NCBI GenBank assembly: GCA_002702065.1
Contig: NZXX01000004.1
Span: forward strand, 352,889-416,888
Source of the DNA: Anaerolineaceae bacterium
GTDB taxonomy: Bacteria; Chloroflexota; Anaerolineae; Aggregatilineales; Phototrophicaceae
DNA: 64,000 nucleotides
Direction of reading: 5' to 3'
Under the pieces are notes generated by a model. That model was not told the DNA's origin. It did not search any database and saw only the letters and a list, made by a program, of their open reading frames with translations. The number at the start of each line of letters is the position of its first letter. Position 1 is the first letter of the stretch. The translations under genes were made by a program, and so were the position numbers. Below, in pieces: positions 16,481-25,756 of the stretch.

Positions 16481-19402
16481 ATGAGTGACGCAAAACCAAA
16501 GCGAGACGAAGTGCTATCAGTTGCGCCCCCCGATATCGAGGTGATACACAGAGAACGGCTTTTCGAAACGCTTTCGAACCTGGAGCACACAGACACCAGA
16601 GACGATATGCTCGACTATGTGACCAAGCTTCTGGCGTCCTCAAGAAATATCAAACGACTGCACGAGATTAGTATCAAGCAGTATGCCGACCTGAACGATC
16701 TGTTCCATGAATATCTCAAAGCCGGTTGCGAAATTCTGGAACTGGATATCGGTATCATCAGTCAAATCGACGCAAAAGAAGATAGTTACGTCGTCAAGGA
16801 TGTTTACCCGCGCGACGGCAGTATCGCAGTCGGTGACGTGTTCAAGCTGGGCGAAACTTACTGCGCCCAGGTCATGCAAAAAGCCAATACGGTGAGCTAT
16901 GCCGAGGTCGGGCGTATCACAGAAATGTGCTCGCACCCGGTTTACGTGAACATGGGCCTGGAAGCCTATATTGGCACACCGATTATTGTCGAAGAACAGA
17001 TCTATGGCACACTCAATTTTTCGTCGACGACACCGCGCGAAAATCATTTCCAGGGGGTCGAGACAGAATTTATCGAAATGATGGCACGAAACATCGGCCA
17101 TGCCATTCAGGTCGATAACACAAAACGGCAGCGAGAGCTGATCACGCAGCAGCTGCTTCGTCAGGAAAAATTGTTCCGGCTATTCGTGAAACACACCCCG
17201 GCTGCTGTCGCCATGTTTGATACCGAGATGCGCTACATCGTGATGAGTGATCGCTGGCTGGCGGACTACGGCATTCAGGAAGACATCATCGGCAGATCAC
17301 ATTACGATGTGTTTCCAGAAATTGGCGATGATTGGAAAGAGATTCATCAGTACTGCCTGGGGGGGCGGGTTCACAAGCGCGAAGAAGATCATTTCCCGCG
17401 TGCCGATGGCCGAACCGATTGGATCCGCTGGGAAATCCATCCCTGGTATATGGACAACGAAGTCGGTGGCATTGTGATGTTCACCGAAGTCATTACCGAG
17501 CGTAAGGAAGCAGAATTACGGGTCAGGCACAGCGAAACACTCTATCGTGTCCTCATCGAGCACCTGCCGGATATGGCCGTGATGATGTATGACACCGACT
17601 TGCGCTATACCGTTGCCGATGGCCCTATCCTGCCGGTAGCCGGTTACGCCAGACAAGAAATGCTCGGCAGAACCGCCTACGAAGTCCTGCCGGAAGCGAG
17701 CCAAAAAACGTTGATCCCGCTCTACAAACAGATTTTGGAAGGCGATTCGGTCCAGATCGAGCGGCGTACCAACGACCGATACTACGATTCGCGCATGGTG
17801 CCCGTCTATGATCTGGACAACGAGATCATGGGTGGGTTAATTACGGTGCAGGACATCACCGTCCGCAAAGAGATGGAGGAAGAACTGCGGGAACGCGACC
17901 GTTCGTTGCAGGCAGCGCAGGCGGTCGGGCATGTGGGCAGCTGGGAAGTCAATTTGGCGACCGGGGCCAGTAACTGGTCCGACGAATTCTTCCGGATTTG
18001 CGGGCTGGAGCCAGGCAGTGTTGAACCTTCATCCGAACTGGGCTTTACCATTATTCATCCGGATGATCGCGAACGAGCTGCAGAAGCCCTGGAGCAGTCT
18101 CAGAAAGTCAATGAACCGTACAAAATCGAAAAGCGCATCATCCGGCCCAGCGGCGAGGTCCGATGGGTGATTTCGCAAGGTGAAATCATCACCGAGGAGG
18201 TGACTGGCGACCGCAAGCTGGTCGGTCTGTTCATCGACATCACAGATCGAAAGCGCATGGAAGAAGCGCTGAACGAAAAATATGCAGAACTGGAAGGCTT
18301 CTTCACCGTCGCGCTTGATCTGCTTTGCATTGCCGATACCGCCGGACGGTTTATCCGGCTCAATCAGGCATGGGAGACAACGCTGGGCTATACAGTCGAA
18401 GAACTTGAAGGGCGACCCTTTCTTGATTTTGTGCATCCCGATGATGTTCAACCAACCATCGAGGCGACACAGATGCTCTCAGAGCAGCAGCCCGTATTTA
18501 GCTTTACCAACCGCTATCGTACCAAAAGCGGCACCTACCGCTTTATTGAGTGGCGATCGCAACCGCATGGCAATCTAATCTACGCCGCAGCACGAGACAT
18601 CACGGAACGCAAGCAAATTGAACTCGAGATGCGAGCCATGAACGAAAACCTGGAACAGGCAAATAAGGAGATTCAACAGTTTGCCTACATCGTCTCGCAT
18701 GACTTACGGGCCCCTCTGATCAACCTGAAAGGCTTTTCTTCTATACTCAATACCGCTCTGGGGCAGATGACGGCGCTGGGCGATACGGTGCTGCCGGTTC
18801 TCGATGAAGCGCAACATCAGGTTTGGAACAGCATCATTTTTGATAAAGCGCCAACCGCGCTCCGTTTCATCAACAGTTCCGTCGATCGTATGGATGCGTA
18901 TACATCGGCGATCCTCACGCTCTCCCGGCTTGGCAGGCGCGATCTCAACTACGAACAAATATCGACCAGTGCGATTGTCGAGCGCATTGTGGAGTCGCTC
19001 TCTGCGCAGATTCAGGAACAGGAAATTCGCATCGAGGTGGATGACCTGCCGCAAATCTATGCCGATCACCTGGCGCTGGATCAGATATTTACCAATATCA
19101 TTACAAATGCAGTAAAATACTTGTCACCAGACCGGCCAGGTTATATTCGCGTTAGCGCCAAACAAGACCTTTTGGAAACCACGTTTCATGTGCAGGATAA
19201 CGGACGGGGCATCTCCGAAACGGATCGTGACAAGGTTTTCGCGCCATTCAGACGTGCCGGCAAAGCCACCGTCGAAGGTGAAGGCATGGGTCTGGCCTAT
19301 GTACAGGCGCTGGTCAAGCGGCATGGCGGCGACATCTGGTTTGAATCGCGTCTGGGAGAAGGGTCAACCTTTTCGTTTTCAATTCTAAACAAAGGGGACT
19401 AA
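16481..19402 (+). CDS. GAF/multi-PAS sensor histidine kinase
   Basis: The product is 973 residues with no membrane segment. Domains in order: GAF (about 75-210, with LEAYIGTPIIVEEQIYGTLN), four PAS domains (about 225-345, 350-465, 475-590, 600-715; each ends with a PAC-like 'xDITxRK' or 'xVITERK' motif), HisKA with phospho-His740 in AYIVSHDLRAPLINLKGFSS, and HATPase with N-box NIITNAVKYL, G1 DNGRGI and G2 GEGMGLAYV. It resembles the cytosolic phytochrome-like kinases of cyanobacteria and Chloroflexota. No bilin-binding GAF Cys context was recognised, so a light-sensing role is not claimed. The receiver gene starts 2 nt after its stop and is the likely phosphate acceptor. Confidence 0.93.
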   Translation: MSDAKPKRDEVLSVAPPDIEVIHRERLFETLSNLEHTDTRDDMLDYVTKLLASSRNIKRLHEISIKQYADLNDLFHEYLKAGCEILELDIGIISQIDAKEDSYVVKDVYPRDGSIAVGDVFKLGETYCAQVMQKANTVSYAEVGRITEMCSHPVYVNMGLEAYIGTPIIVEEQIYGTLNFSSTTPRENHFQGVETEFIEMMARNIGHAIQVDNTKRQRELITQQLLRQEKLFRLFVKHTPAAVAMFDTEMRYIVMSDRWLADYGIQEDIIGRSHYDVFPEIGDDWKEIHQYCLGGRVHKREEDHFPRADGRTDWIRWEIHPWYMDNEVGGIVMFTEVITERKEAELRVRHSETLYRVLIEHLPDMAVMMYDTDLRYTVADGPILPVAGYARQEMLGRTAYEVLPEASQKTLIPLYKQILEGDSVQIERRTNDRYYDSRMVPVYDLDNEIMGGLITVQDITVRKEMEEELRERDRSLQAAQAVGHVGSWEVNLATGASNWSDEFFRICGLEPGSVEPSSELGFTIIHPDDRERAAEALEQSQKVNEPYKIEKRIIRPSGEVRWVISQGEIITEEVTGDRKLVGLFIDITDRKRMEEALNEKYAELEGFFTVALDLLCIADTAGRFIRLNQAWETTLGYTVEELEGRPFLDFVHPDDVQPTIEATQMLSEQQPVFSFTNRYRTKSGTYRFIEWRSQPHGNLIYAAARDITERKQIELEMRAMNENLEQANKEIQQFAYIVSHDLRAPLINLKGFSSILNTALGQMTALGDTVLPVLDEAQHQVWNSIIFDKAPTALRFINSSVDRMDAYTSAILTLSRLGRRDLNYEQISTSAIVERIVESLSAQIQEQEIRIEVDDLPQIYADHLALDQIFTNIITNAVKYLSPDRPGYIRVSAKQDLLETTFHVQDNGRGISETDRDKVFAPFRRAGKATVEGEGMGLAYVQALVKRHGGDIWFESRLGEGSTFSFSILNKGD

Positions 19403-19404
19403 GT

Positions 19405-19845
19405 ATGAATCTGGCGTCTCACATGAAAATCCTACTGGTTGAAGATGACGAAGGTCATGCGATGCTGGTGCAGATGAACCTGCGCGAAGCGGGTTTAGAT
19501 AATGCGATTGACCACGTGACTGATGGTGAGGCGGCGCTGGATTACGTCAAAAACGCGGTTGCAAACGACCAGGCGTCCCTCCTGATCCTTCTCGACTTAA
19601 ATCTGCCAGTGATGGACGGTTATGGTGTCCTTGAAAACCTGAAGTCCAATGACGCGACACGCAAGATCCCGGTGGTCGTGCTCACCTCAACCGATGATGC
19701 CAACGAGATCGACCGGTGTTACGAACTGGGCTGCAATGTGTATCTGCGCAAGCCAGTGGCTTACGACGATTTTGTCAGCGCGATCAAGCAACTGGGGTTG
19801 TTCCTTTCGGTCGTTGAGTTGCCAGGTAAATACGGTAAGAGATAA
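19405..19845 (+). CDS. Single-domain response regulator (Rcp1-type)
   Basis: The product is 146 residues. The receiver shows the acidic run LLVEDDEGHA, acceptor D64 in ILLDLNLPVMDGYGVL, Thr in VVVLTSTDD and Lys in VYLRKPVAYDDF. The insertion between beta-2 and the acceptor strand and the long C-terminus match the Rcp1-type regulators that pair with multi-sensor or phytochrome kinases. The start is ATG 19405 with GGGGA 8 nt upstream; a second ATG at 19423 begins MKILLVED. It lies 2 nt after the kinase and 5 nt before the next gene, so it is co-transcribed with both. Confidence 0.93.
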   Translation: MNLASHMKILLVEDDEGHAMLVQMNLREAGLDNAIDHVTDGEAALDYVKNAVANDQASLLILLDLNLPVMDGYGVLENLKSNDATRKIPVVVLTSTDDANEIDRCYELGCNVYLRKPVAYDDFVSAIKQLGLFLSVVELPGKYGKR

Positions 19846-19850
19846 ACAGC

Positions 19851-20951
19851 ATGGCCACTCGTATTCTTTGCATTGACGATGATCCTGGAACGAATGAGCT
19901 GGTTCGCTCGCATCTGGAGTCGCTGGGTTATGAAGTGACGGCTGTGCTGGATGGTGAAAGTGGTCTGGCCGAGAGTTACATTCGCCCCTATGACGTCATC
20001 CTGATTGATCACCTTCTCCCCAGCATGACGGGTATCGATGTCATTCAAAAGCTGTACGAATCGAATGATTTCCCTTCCGCCACGATCATGGTCACCGGCA
20101 CGGGCGATGAGCATGTTGCGGTTGAAGCCATGCGGGCTGGCGCTGATGACTATGTCATAAAGGATGTGAGCGGCCAGTATCTTCAGCTGCTTGCTGAAGT
20201 CATCGCTCAGGTTCTGGAAAAACAGGATCTGCGCCGCCGCCAGCACCAGATGCTGCAAGATCAAAGTCAGCTCATTCAGGAACTTCAGTCATTTAATTAT
20301 GCGGTCGCACACGATCTGAAACAGCCCTTATCGGTACTGTCGACATCCCTCGAACTCCTCGAACGTTACCTGCATAACCAGGATGCGGCAAAGGCCGACA
20401 ACAAACTCAACCAGATGCGCCATACCGTGAGCAAGATGGATCAAACGCTTGATGCGCTCATCATGTTCGCACGTGCGCGTGAGTCCGAAGAAGTTGAGTG
20501 TACGTCAGTCGATATGCATCAGCTTGTGCACAACGTCAAAGACCAGTTGATCTACATGCTCAACCAACACCGTGCGACAGTAACTATCCAGGACGATATA
20601 CCCCACGCCTACGGTCACGCCCCCTGGATTGAAAGTATCTGGATTAATTACTTAACCAACGCGATTAAATATGGTGGCGTACCACCGAGTATCGAGATTG
20701 GTGGCGTACGCCAGAGCGATGATACCGTTTATTACTGGGTTAAAGATAATGGCAACGGATTGACACCTCAGCAGCAAGATAAAATCTTTTTGCCATTTTC
20801 ACGGCTCCAGGAACGGAAAGCCGAAGGTCATGGCCTGGGATTAGCCATCGTGCGCCTGATTGCACGGCGCATGGGTGGCGAAGCAACGGTCAACAGTTTT
20901 CCCGGGAGAGGCAGCACGTTTGGCTTCATCTTAATGAGCGGTGAAAAGTAA
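19851..20951 (+). CDS. Receiver-first histidine kinase
   Basis: The product is 366 residues with the inverted order receiver-HisKA-HATPase. The receiver has the acidic pair in ILCIDDDPG and acceptor D53 in YDVILIDHLLPSMTG. The HisKA region has FNYAVAHDLKQPLSVL with phospho-His154. The HATPase shows NYLTNAIKYGG, KDNGNGL and GHGLGLAIVRLIARRMGG. Proteins of this design relay a signal from an upstream kinase to a further partner. The start is ATG 19851, 5 nt after the single receiver. Shine-Dalgarno complementarity is weak. It is a paralogue of the next gene. Confidence 0.9.
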   Translation: MATRILCIDDDPGTNELVRSHLESLGYEVTAVLDGESGLAESYIRPYDVILIDHLLPSMTGIDVIQKLYESNDFPSATIMVTGTGDEHVAVEAMRAGADDYVIKDVSGQYLQLLAEVIAQVLEKQDLRRRQHQMLQDQSQLIQELQSFNYAVAHDLKQPLSVLSTSLELLERYLHNQDAAKADNKLNQMRHTVSKMDQTLDALIMFARARESEEVECTSVDMHQLVHNVKDQLIYMLNQHRATVTIQDDIPHAYGHAPWIESIWINYLTNAIKYGGVPPSIEIGGVRQSDDTVYYWVKDNGNGLTPQQQDKIFLPFSRLQERKAEGHGLGLAIVRLIARRMGGEATVNSFPGRGSTFGFILMSGEK

Positions 20952-20993
20952 CAAATCCCCACCCGATATAGAATCACAGGTTTGGAGTACAGC

Positions 20994-22103
20994 ATGCTGA
21001 CAGGTGTTCGCGCGCTTTACCTTGAGGATGATGAAGGTCTAATTTATTTGCTCCGTGATACCCTGGAAGCAGAACACTGTGAAGTGGTCTATGCTACGGA
21101 CGGTCACGAGGGTCTGGAAAAAGCCCAGGCGATGGACTTTGACGTGGTATTGGTCGACCAGAACATGCCGCTTTTAACAGGCCTGGAAGTTATTCAACGG
21201 ATCCAACTCATGGATGATCCCCCGCCGATCATTATGGTGACGGGTGCCGGCAATGAAGAAGTTGCGGTGCAGGCCATGCAACTCGGCGCAAGCGACTACA
21301 TCGTAAAAGATGCGGGTCTCGTCTACCTAAAAATGCTGCCATCCGTCATCTATCAGGTTATTCACCAACGTCAGCTGGCCCAGGCCCAAAAAGCTGCACA
21401 AGCCGCCCTCACCGCCGAGCAAGTGCGCTCACGGCTGTTAAGCAAATTTATCGAGGACGCGTCGCACGAATTTCGCACGCCGATTACCGTCATCAACACC
21501 TCGGCTCACCTGCTGTCGCGCATGTCTGACCAACCAAAACAACTGGACCATATCCAGAAAATCACGGACCAGGCCAATGAAATACTCCATCTGGTCGAGG
21601 ATTTAATTTTGCTGGCCAAACTCGATAACGCCAGCGCCATGGAGAACACCGAAATCTCCCTCACGCTCATACTGAAGACATTGTTGGAGCAAAAAGCGGA
21701 ACAATTCGCGCAGCAACATATTCAATTGCAGCAGGATATTCCGGTTGATGCGATTATGGTATCGGGCGATTTGGATCACCTGATGCGGGCAATTACGGAA
21801 ATTATAGATAACGCCTACCGATTCTCCGGACCTGATGACACCGTCTCGATTCAATTAGCATGCGATGGCGATGTCGCGTGTATCTCGATCCACGATACTG
21901 GCAGCGGCATCAACCCGGACGTGTTACCGCATATCTTCGAACGATTCTATCGCGGGGACGAAGCCCGTACCCTGCGCGGTTTTGGTTTGGGGCTTCCCAT
22001 AGCCGCACGCATCGTTGAGCTGCACCAGGGTGACATTTCTGTCGAAAGCACATCAGGTGAAGGGTCTGTATTCAATATTTATTTGCCGACCCATACCGCG
22101 TAA
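20994..22103 (+). CDS. Receiver-first histidine kinase (paralogue)
   Basis: The product is 369 residues. The receiver has LYLEDDEG and acceptor D55 (VVLVDQNMPLLTG). HisKA has EDASHEFRTPITVINTSAHL with phospho-His158, a more orthodox motif than the preceding gene. HATPase has EIIDNAYRFS, HDTGSGI and GFGLGLPIAARI. ATG 20994 has GGAG 7 nt upstream; an in-frame TTG at 20982 overlaps that Shine-Dalgarno and is unlikely. It is the last gene of the two-component operon, 42 nt after its paralogue, and is followed by hairpins at 22154-22175 and 22248-22272. Confidence 0.9.
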   Translation: MLTGVRALYLEDDEGLIYLLRDTLEAEHCEVVYATDGHEGLEKAQAMDFDVVLVDQNMPLLTGLEVIQRIQLMDDPPPIIMVTGAGNEEVAVQAMQLGASDYIVKDAGLVYLKMLPSVIYQVIHQRQLAQAQKAAQAALTAEQVRSRLLSKFIEDASHEFRTPITVINTSAHLLSRMSDQPKQLDHIQKITDQANEILHLVEDLILLAKLDNASAMENTEISLTLILKTLLEQKAEQFAQQHIQLQQDIPVDAIMVSGDLDHLMRAITEIIDNAYRFSGPDDTVSIQLACDGDVACISIHDTGSGINPDVLPHIFERFYRGDEARTLRGFGLGLPIAARIVELHQGDISVESTSGEGSVFNIYLPTHTA

Positions 22104-22153
22104 ATATTCCCGATATTGCCCGCCTGTCACGAAACCATTCGATATTGAGCTAC

Positions 22154-22175
22154 ATTGCGCACGTGGAAGCGCAAT
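22154..22175 (+). other. Short perfect inverted repeat
   Basis: ATTGCGC at 22154-22160 and GCGCAAT at 22169-22175 flank an 8-nt spacer. There is no T tract behind it. It could be an RNA hairpin in the 3' region of the two-component operon or a protein-binding dyad. Confidence 0.35.
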
Positions 22176-22247
22176 AGACGATCCCCCCACGATGCCCACC
22201 GGCTGCCGCAAAATCCCTGCTCAAAGGCAACTGCTGGACGTGCTGCC

Positions 22248-22272
22248 AATCACCTCGGTCTGCGGGGTGATT
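22248..22272 (+). terminator. Probable terminator of the two-component operon
   Basis: AATCACC (22248-22254) pairs with GGTGATT (22266-22272) across an 11-nt G/C-rich loop and is followed by TTATTT. It lies 145 nt after the last kinase stop and about 60 nt before the next start, so it would separate the two transcription units. Confidence 0.5.
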
Positions 22273-22329
22273 TTATTTGCGGTGGAACCATTGCTTCAGC
22301 ATCAACGTCTATAAAGGATGGAGGAAGCA

Positions 22330-23079
22330 ATGATGGACAAACGCAATAGAAATCTGATCATGGCTATTTTGCTGGCGCTGGTCGCGGTCAGCGGGGCACT
22401 GACAGTAGCGGTGCTGACCCATGAACCGGTGATCGATGTCGATATTTATTCACCGACGGCCATACTACCGCTCGATGAAACCCAGCGGGCCGTGCGTCTG
22501 ACTCAAACAGCCGAGCACCGGCGGGTAACCAGCGGGGCCACAACGACCACCGGGCAGACCCCGGCAGCGGCTGTTTCCACGACACAATCGCCAATCTGTG
22601 GCTGGCAGTGGGCAACCCAGCCCAACCCGGACCTGAGCGAAGTAATCAGAGAGCGCTTGCTGGCCGAGCTACTGGAATTACCCTCGATGGAAGTCCGGGC
22701 AGAAAGCTTTGGCGAAAACTGCATCAATGCAGACGGCACCGTCCGCAGCTTTGCCACCATGCAGACTGATTTCCGCGTCGTCGTCTGGGTTCCCGATTTA
22801 CCGGCAGGTCAACTGGAAACCGTTGAGCCAACCCTTGCTGCAACGACCCATAAGATCCTGAGCGTTCTGGCGGGTTACCCACCGGACGATACACCGGGGC
22901 CAATGGCAGGCATCATCAATATCGAATATCCGACGCTGATCCCGCATCTGAAAACCACCTACTGGCTGCGGGTGAATTACACGACAGCGATGGAGGCGTT
23001 CAACCAGGGACTGACCGGCAGCGCACTGCTCGATGCCCTGGGCGGTTTACACCAGCAGGACGAGATCATGCCCACCTAG
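22330..23079 (+). CDS. Membrane-anchored or secreted protein of unknown function
   Basis: The product is 249 residues. An N-terminal basic segment (MMDKRNRN) and one hydrophobic helix at about 8-30 form a signal anchor. The exported part is of mixed composition, with a Thr-rich linker at about 55-80 and two Cys (ICGWQW at about 90 and ENCINADG) that could form a disulfide. I do not recognise the family. Start choice: GGAGGA lies 5 nt before ATG 22330, with another ATG immediately after; an upstream in-frame ATG at 22318 overlaps the Shine-Dalgarno. Its stop overlaps the stop of the convergent ABC ATPase gene by 4 nt. Confidence 0.6.
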   Translation: MMDKRNRNLIMAILLALVAVSGALTVAVLTHEPVIDVDIYSPTAILPLDETQRAVRLTQTAEHRRVTSGATTTTGQTPAAAVSTTQSPICGWQWATQPNPDLSEVIRERLLAELLELPSMEVRAESFGENCINADGTVRSFATMQTDFRVVVWVPDLPAGQLETVEPTLAATTHKILSVLAGYPPDDTPGPMAGIINIEYPTLIPHLKTTYWLRVNYTTAMEAFNQGLTGSALLDALGGLHQQDEIMPT

Positions 23080-24158
23080 TTCCAGAGCAATGAGCGTTCC
23101 GTCTCAATATCGAAGAACTGAACGTTGTCCATGTCAAAGCGCAGCCGGACCGGGTTGCCTGCGCGAATTCGCTTGTGCGGGTCCGCCAGCACCAGAAACT
23201 GTTCGCCACCGATGCGCACATCCAGCAGATCATCGCGCCCCAGCGGTTCGACCACGTTGACTTCACCGACCAGTCCGTCGTCACCGTCAACGACGTGAAT
23301 GTCTTCTGGCCGGATACCCATCCGCACCGTGCCGCCATGCTTCAGTACCTTCTCGGCGCGCGCCTGCGGAACCGCCAGCCCCAGCGCGTCGCTGCGAGCC
23401 ATGACATGGCCGTTGTCGGCGGCGACACGGACATCCGTGAAGTTCATGGGCGGATTGCCGACAAACCCGGCCACAAACAGCGTCTTGGGCCGGTCATACA
23501 GGTCTTCCGGGGTGTCGAATGCCTGCAACACCCCCTGGCTCATCACGGCGATCCGGTCCGCCATCGTCATCGCCTCGACCTGATCGTGCGTGACGTAGAC
23601 AGACGTAATGCCGAGTCGATTCTGTAACTGTTTGATCTCGCCGCGCATGGTCAGGCGCAGCCGTGCATCCAGGTTGGACAACGGCTCATCGAACAGCAAG
23701 ATATCCGGTTCCTTGACCAGTGCGCGCCCCAACGCCACGCGCTGCTGCTGGCCGCCGGAAAGCTGCGCCGGTCGTCGGTCCAACAGATGGCCGATACCCA
23801 TCGTGTTGGCGGCCTGCTCCACCCGTTCCATCTGCGCCTGCTTCGGCACTTTCTTCAGCTTCAGCGGATACGCCATATTGCCAAACACGGTCATGTGTGG
23901 GTACAGCGCATAACTCTGGAACACCATGCCAATATTGCGATCACGCGGGGGAACCTGATTCACGACCCGGTCACCAAAGCGGATCACGCCGTCAGTCGGC
24001 TTGTAGATACCAGCCAGCATCAGCAGCGTGGTCGTTTTGCCACAGCCCGAAGGCCCCAGCAGCGCCACAAATTCGCCATCTTCAATGTTCAGGTTGAGGT
24101 TGTCCACCCCCACAACGCTGCCAAATTTTTTGGTCAGGCTATCAATTTTTACGTCCAT
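23076..24158 (-). CDS. Carbohydrate ABC transporter ATP-binding protein (MalK/UgpC type)
   Basis: The product is 360 residues. It shows Walker A GPSGCGKTTT, a Q-loop in MVFQSYALYPHMT, the ABC signature LSGGQQQRVALGRAL, Walker B DILLFDEPLSNLD and the switch His in YVTHDQVEAMTMAD. About 120 C-terminal residues form the TOBE/OB regulatory domain typical of MalK-like ATPases that energise CUT1 sugar importers. GGAAAGG precedes the ATG. It is the last gene of the ABC operon, 14 nt after the PDZ-permease gene. MalK-type ATPases are often shared between several importers; here the adjacent permeases are the obvious partners. Confidence 0.95.
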   Translation of the reverse strand: MDVKIDSLTKKFGSVVGVDNLNLNIEDGEFVALLGPSGCGKTTTLLMLAGIYKPTDGVIRFGDRVVNQVPPRDRNIGMVFQSYALYPHMTVFGNMAYPLKLKKVPKQAQMERVEQAANTMGIGHLLDRRPAQLSGGQQQRVALGRALVKEPDILLFDEPLSNLDARLRLTMRGEIKQLQNRLGITSVYVTHDQVEAMTMADRIAVMSQGVLQAFDTPEDLYDRPKTLFVAGFVGNPPMNFTDVRVAADNGHVMARSDALGLAVPQARAEKVLKHGGTVRMGIRPEDIHVVDGDDGLVGEVNVVEPLGRDDLLDVRIGGEQFLVLADPHKRIRAGNPVRLRFDMDNVQFFDIETERSLLWN

Positions 24159-24172
24159 CCAGCGGCCTTTCC

Positions 24173-25756
24173 TTAAGAACTGCCCTTGGTGCCGCCCGCA
24201 TAGATATTGAGCAAGTATTCCTGGGCAAAGATAAAGAATATAAGAATCGGGATCAACTGAAACGCGCCAACAGCCGCCAGCAGGTTCCAGTTCACGGGAT
24301 TAACTTCACCGGTCAGGGAGCGGATGAGCACGGGCAGATTGGATGTCCGCGTGCCGATGCTGTACGTCGCCGGGATCAGGTACGTGTTCCAGCCGCTGAC
24401 AAAGGCAAAAATACCGAGCGCCAGCAGGCCGGGTCGAATCTGCGGCAGGATAATCTCAAAAAAGGTCCGCCAGCGCGACGCCCCGTCGATCAGGGCCGAG
24501 CGCTCCATATCCCAGGGCACATTGTCGAAAAAGCCCTTCATCAGCCAGATACCCAGCGGCAGCTCGAATGCCACCATCACCAGCGCGATGCCGCCCAACG
24601 TATTAAAGCCAAAAAACTGACCAATCAGCGGTACATTGCTGATGCTGATGAGTACCAGGAAGATGGGGATAAACAGCGTCACCGCCGGGAAGCCATGTAA
24701 GATCAGCGTCAGCGACAGGAACAGGCGGCGTCCGGGGAAGTTCATGCGCGACAGAGCATACCCGGCCATCGAGGCCACCAGCAGCACAATCACCGTCATC
24801 AGAATAGCGATCACCAGCGAGTTGAACGTCAGCGGCCAGATATTGAGGTCTGGCTGGCCAGCAATCCCCTGCCCGGAAAGAAACTCCCAGTTCGACAACG
24901 TAAAACCACCGAAGTTCCCATTCTGGTCAACCGGCTTCAGGCCTTCAGTCCGATAGGAAAATGTCGCGATAATCAACCAGGCATAACCAGCCAGCAGCGG
25001 CAGCAGGCTGGCGACCAGCAGCGCATAAGCGGACCAGTTCGCTGGCCAGAACAGACCGATCACCACACCGGCCAGCAAGCCGATAATCACGTCGCTGTAA
25101 ATGGCGCTGGTGTTCACACTGGCTGATTCGGTCACACGCGCCGTCAGCTGCATTTCTTCCCCATCGCGCAGCAGGCGGAAGCGCAGCGGTGCGTCAAGTT
25201 CGGCCGCGACCACCGCTTCCTGAATACCGGCGGCATCCACCGTGTCCCGGCGAATCGCCGTAATCACATCTCCGGCCATTAAACCAGCCGCATCAGCAGC
25301 GCCCCCCGGTTCCACCGATTCCACCAGGACGCCATCCGGTGTATCCACCATCGCGAATTGCAGCGTCTTTTGCTGCCCAAATGGCCCGGACTGCGTCGCG
25401 TACTGGAGCGCAGTCTTCGCCCCATACACGGCCAGCACGATCACCACAACCATCAAAATGGCTCTGAGGGCATGGTCTGCCAGCGCCGGACGTAACGTAG
25501 CCGCCGCCGTCACCCCCATAGCCAACGGCAGCACCAGAAGCGCCACTGCCGCGATGGTGGATGTAACCGACTCCTCAACCTGGACCGACGCGATGGCGGG
25601 GCTAAGTACATACTCAAAAATCACTGCCGTCGCCAGCAGAATCGCACCGGCAAAGAGCGCATTGCGCACCGCCCGCAGAAACATTTTCAGCCCAGCATCT
25701 GCTGGCACTAGATCCATCTGCCGGACACCCGATGCAGGAACAGCTTCACCGGCCAT
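24173..25756 (-). CDS. CUT1 sugar permease (MalG type) with N-terminal membrane-PDZ module
   Basis: The product is 527 residues, against about 280-300 for the family. The extra N-terminus has three hydrophobic helices (about 33-52, 67-86, 97-114) and a PDZ-like domain at about 130-207 (DGVLVESVEPGGAADAAG ... MAGDVITAIRR). Two more helices lead into the MalG-type permease, whose BPD domain includes the EAA loop ALIDGASRWRTFFEIILPQ. Counting helices from a cytoplasmic N-terminus puts the PDZ domain outside the cell, where it could contact the binding protein or a peptide. PDZ domains usually occur in proteases and are not a known part of CUT1 permeases. The frame is continuous, with no sign of a sequencing join. 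The start overlaps the upstream permease stop by one base (TGATG). Confidence 0.88.
   Translation of the reverse strand: MAGEAVPASGVRQMDLVPADAGLKMFLRAVRNALFAGAILLATAVIFEYVLSPAIASVQVEESVTSTIAAVALLVLPLAMGVTAAATLRPALADHALRAILMVVVIVLAVYGAKTALQYATQSGPFGQQKTLQFAMVDTPDGVLVESVEPGGAADAAGLMAGDVITAIRRDTVDAAGIQEAVVAAELDAPLRFRLLRDGEEMQLTARVTESASVNTSAIYSDVIIGLLAGVVIGLFWPANWSAYALLVASLLPLLAGYAWLIIATFSYRTEGLKPVDQNGNFGGFTLSNWEFLSGQGIAGQPDLNIWPLTFNSLVIAILMTVIVLLVASMAGYALSRMNFPGRRLFLSLTLILHGFPAVTLFIPIFLVLISISNVPLIGQFFGFNTLGGIALVMVAFELPLGIWLMKGFFDNVPWDMERSALIDGASRWRTFFEIILPQIRPGLLALGIFAFVSGWNTYLIPATYSIGTRTSNLPVLIRSLTGEVNPVNWNLLAAVGAFQLIPILIFFIFAQEYLLNIYAGGTKGSS

Noticed and set aside
16481..19402. The GAF/PAS kinase as a bacteriophytochrome.
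   Set aside because: No PHY domain or bilin-attachment Cys context is visible; only the kinase part and the receiver partner resemble phytochrome systems.
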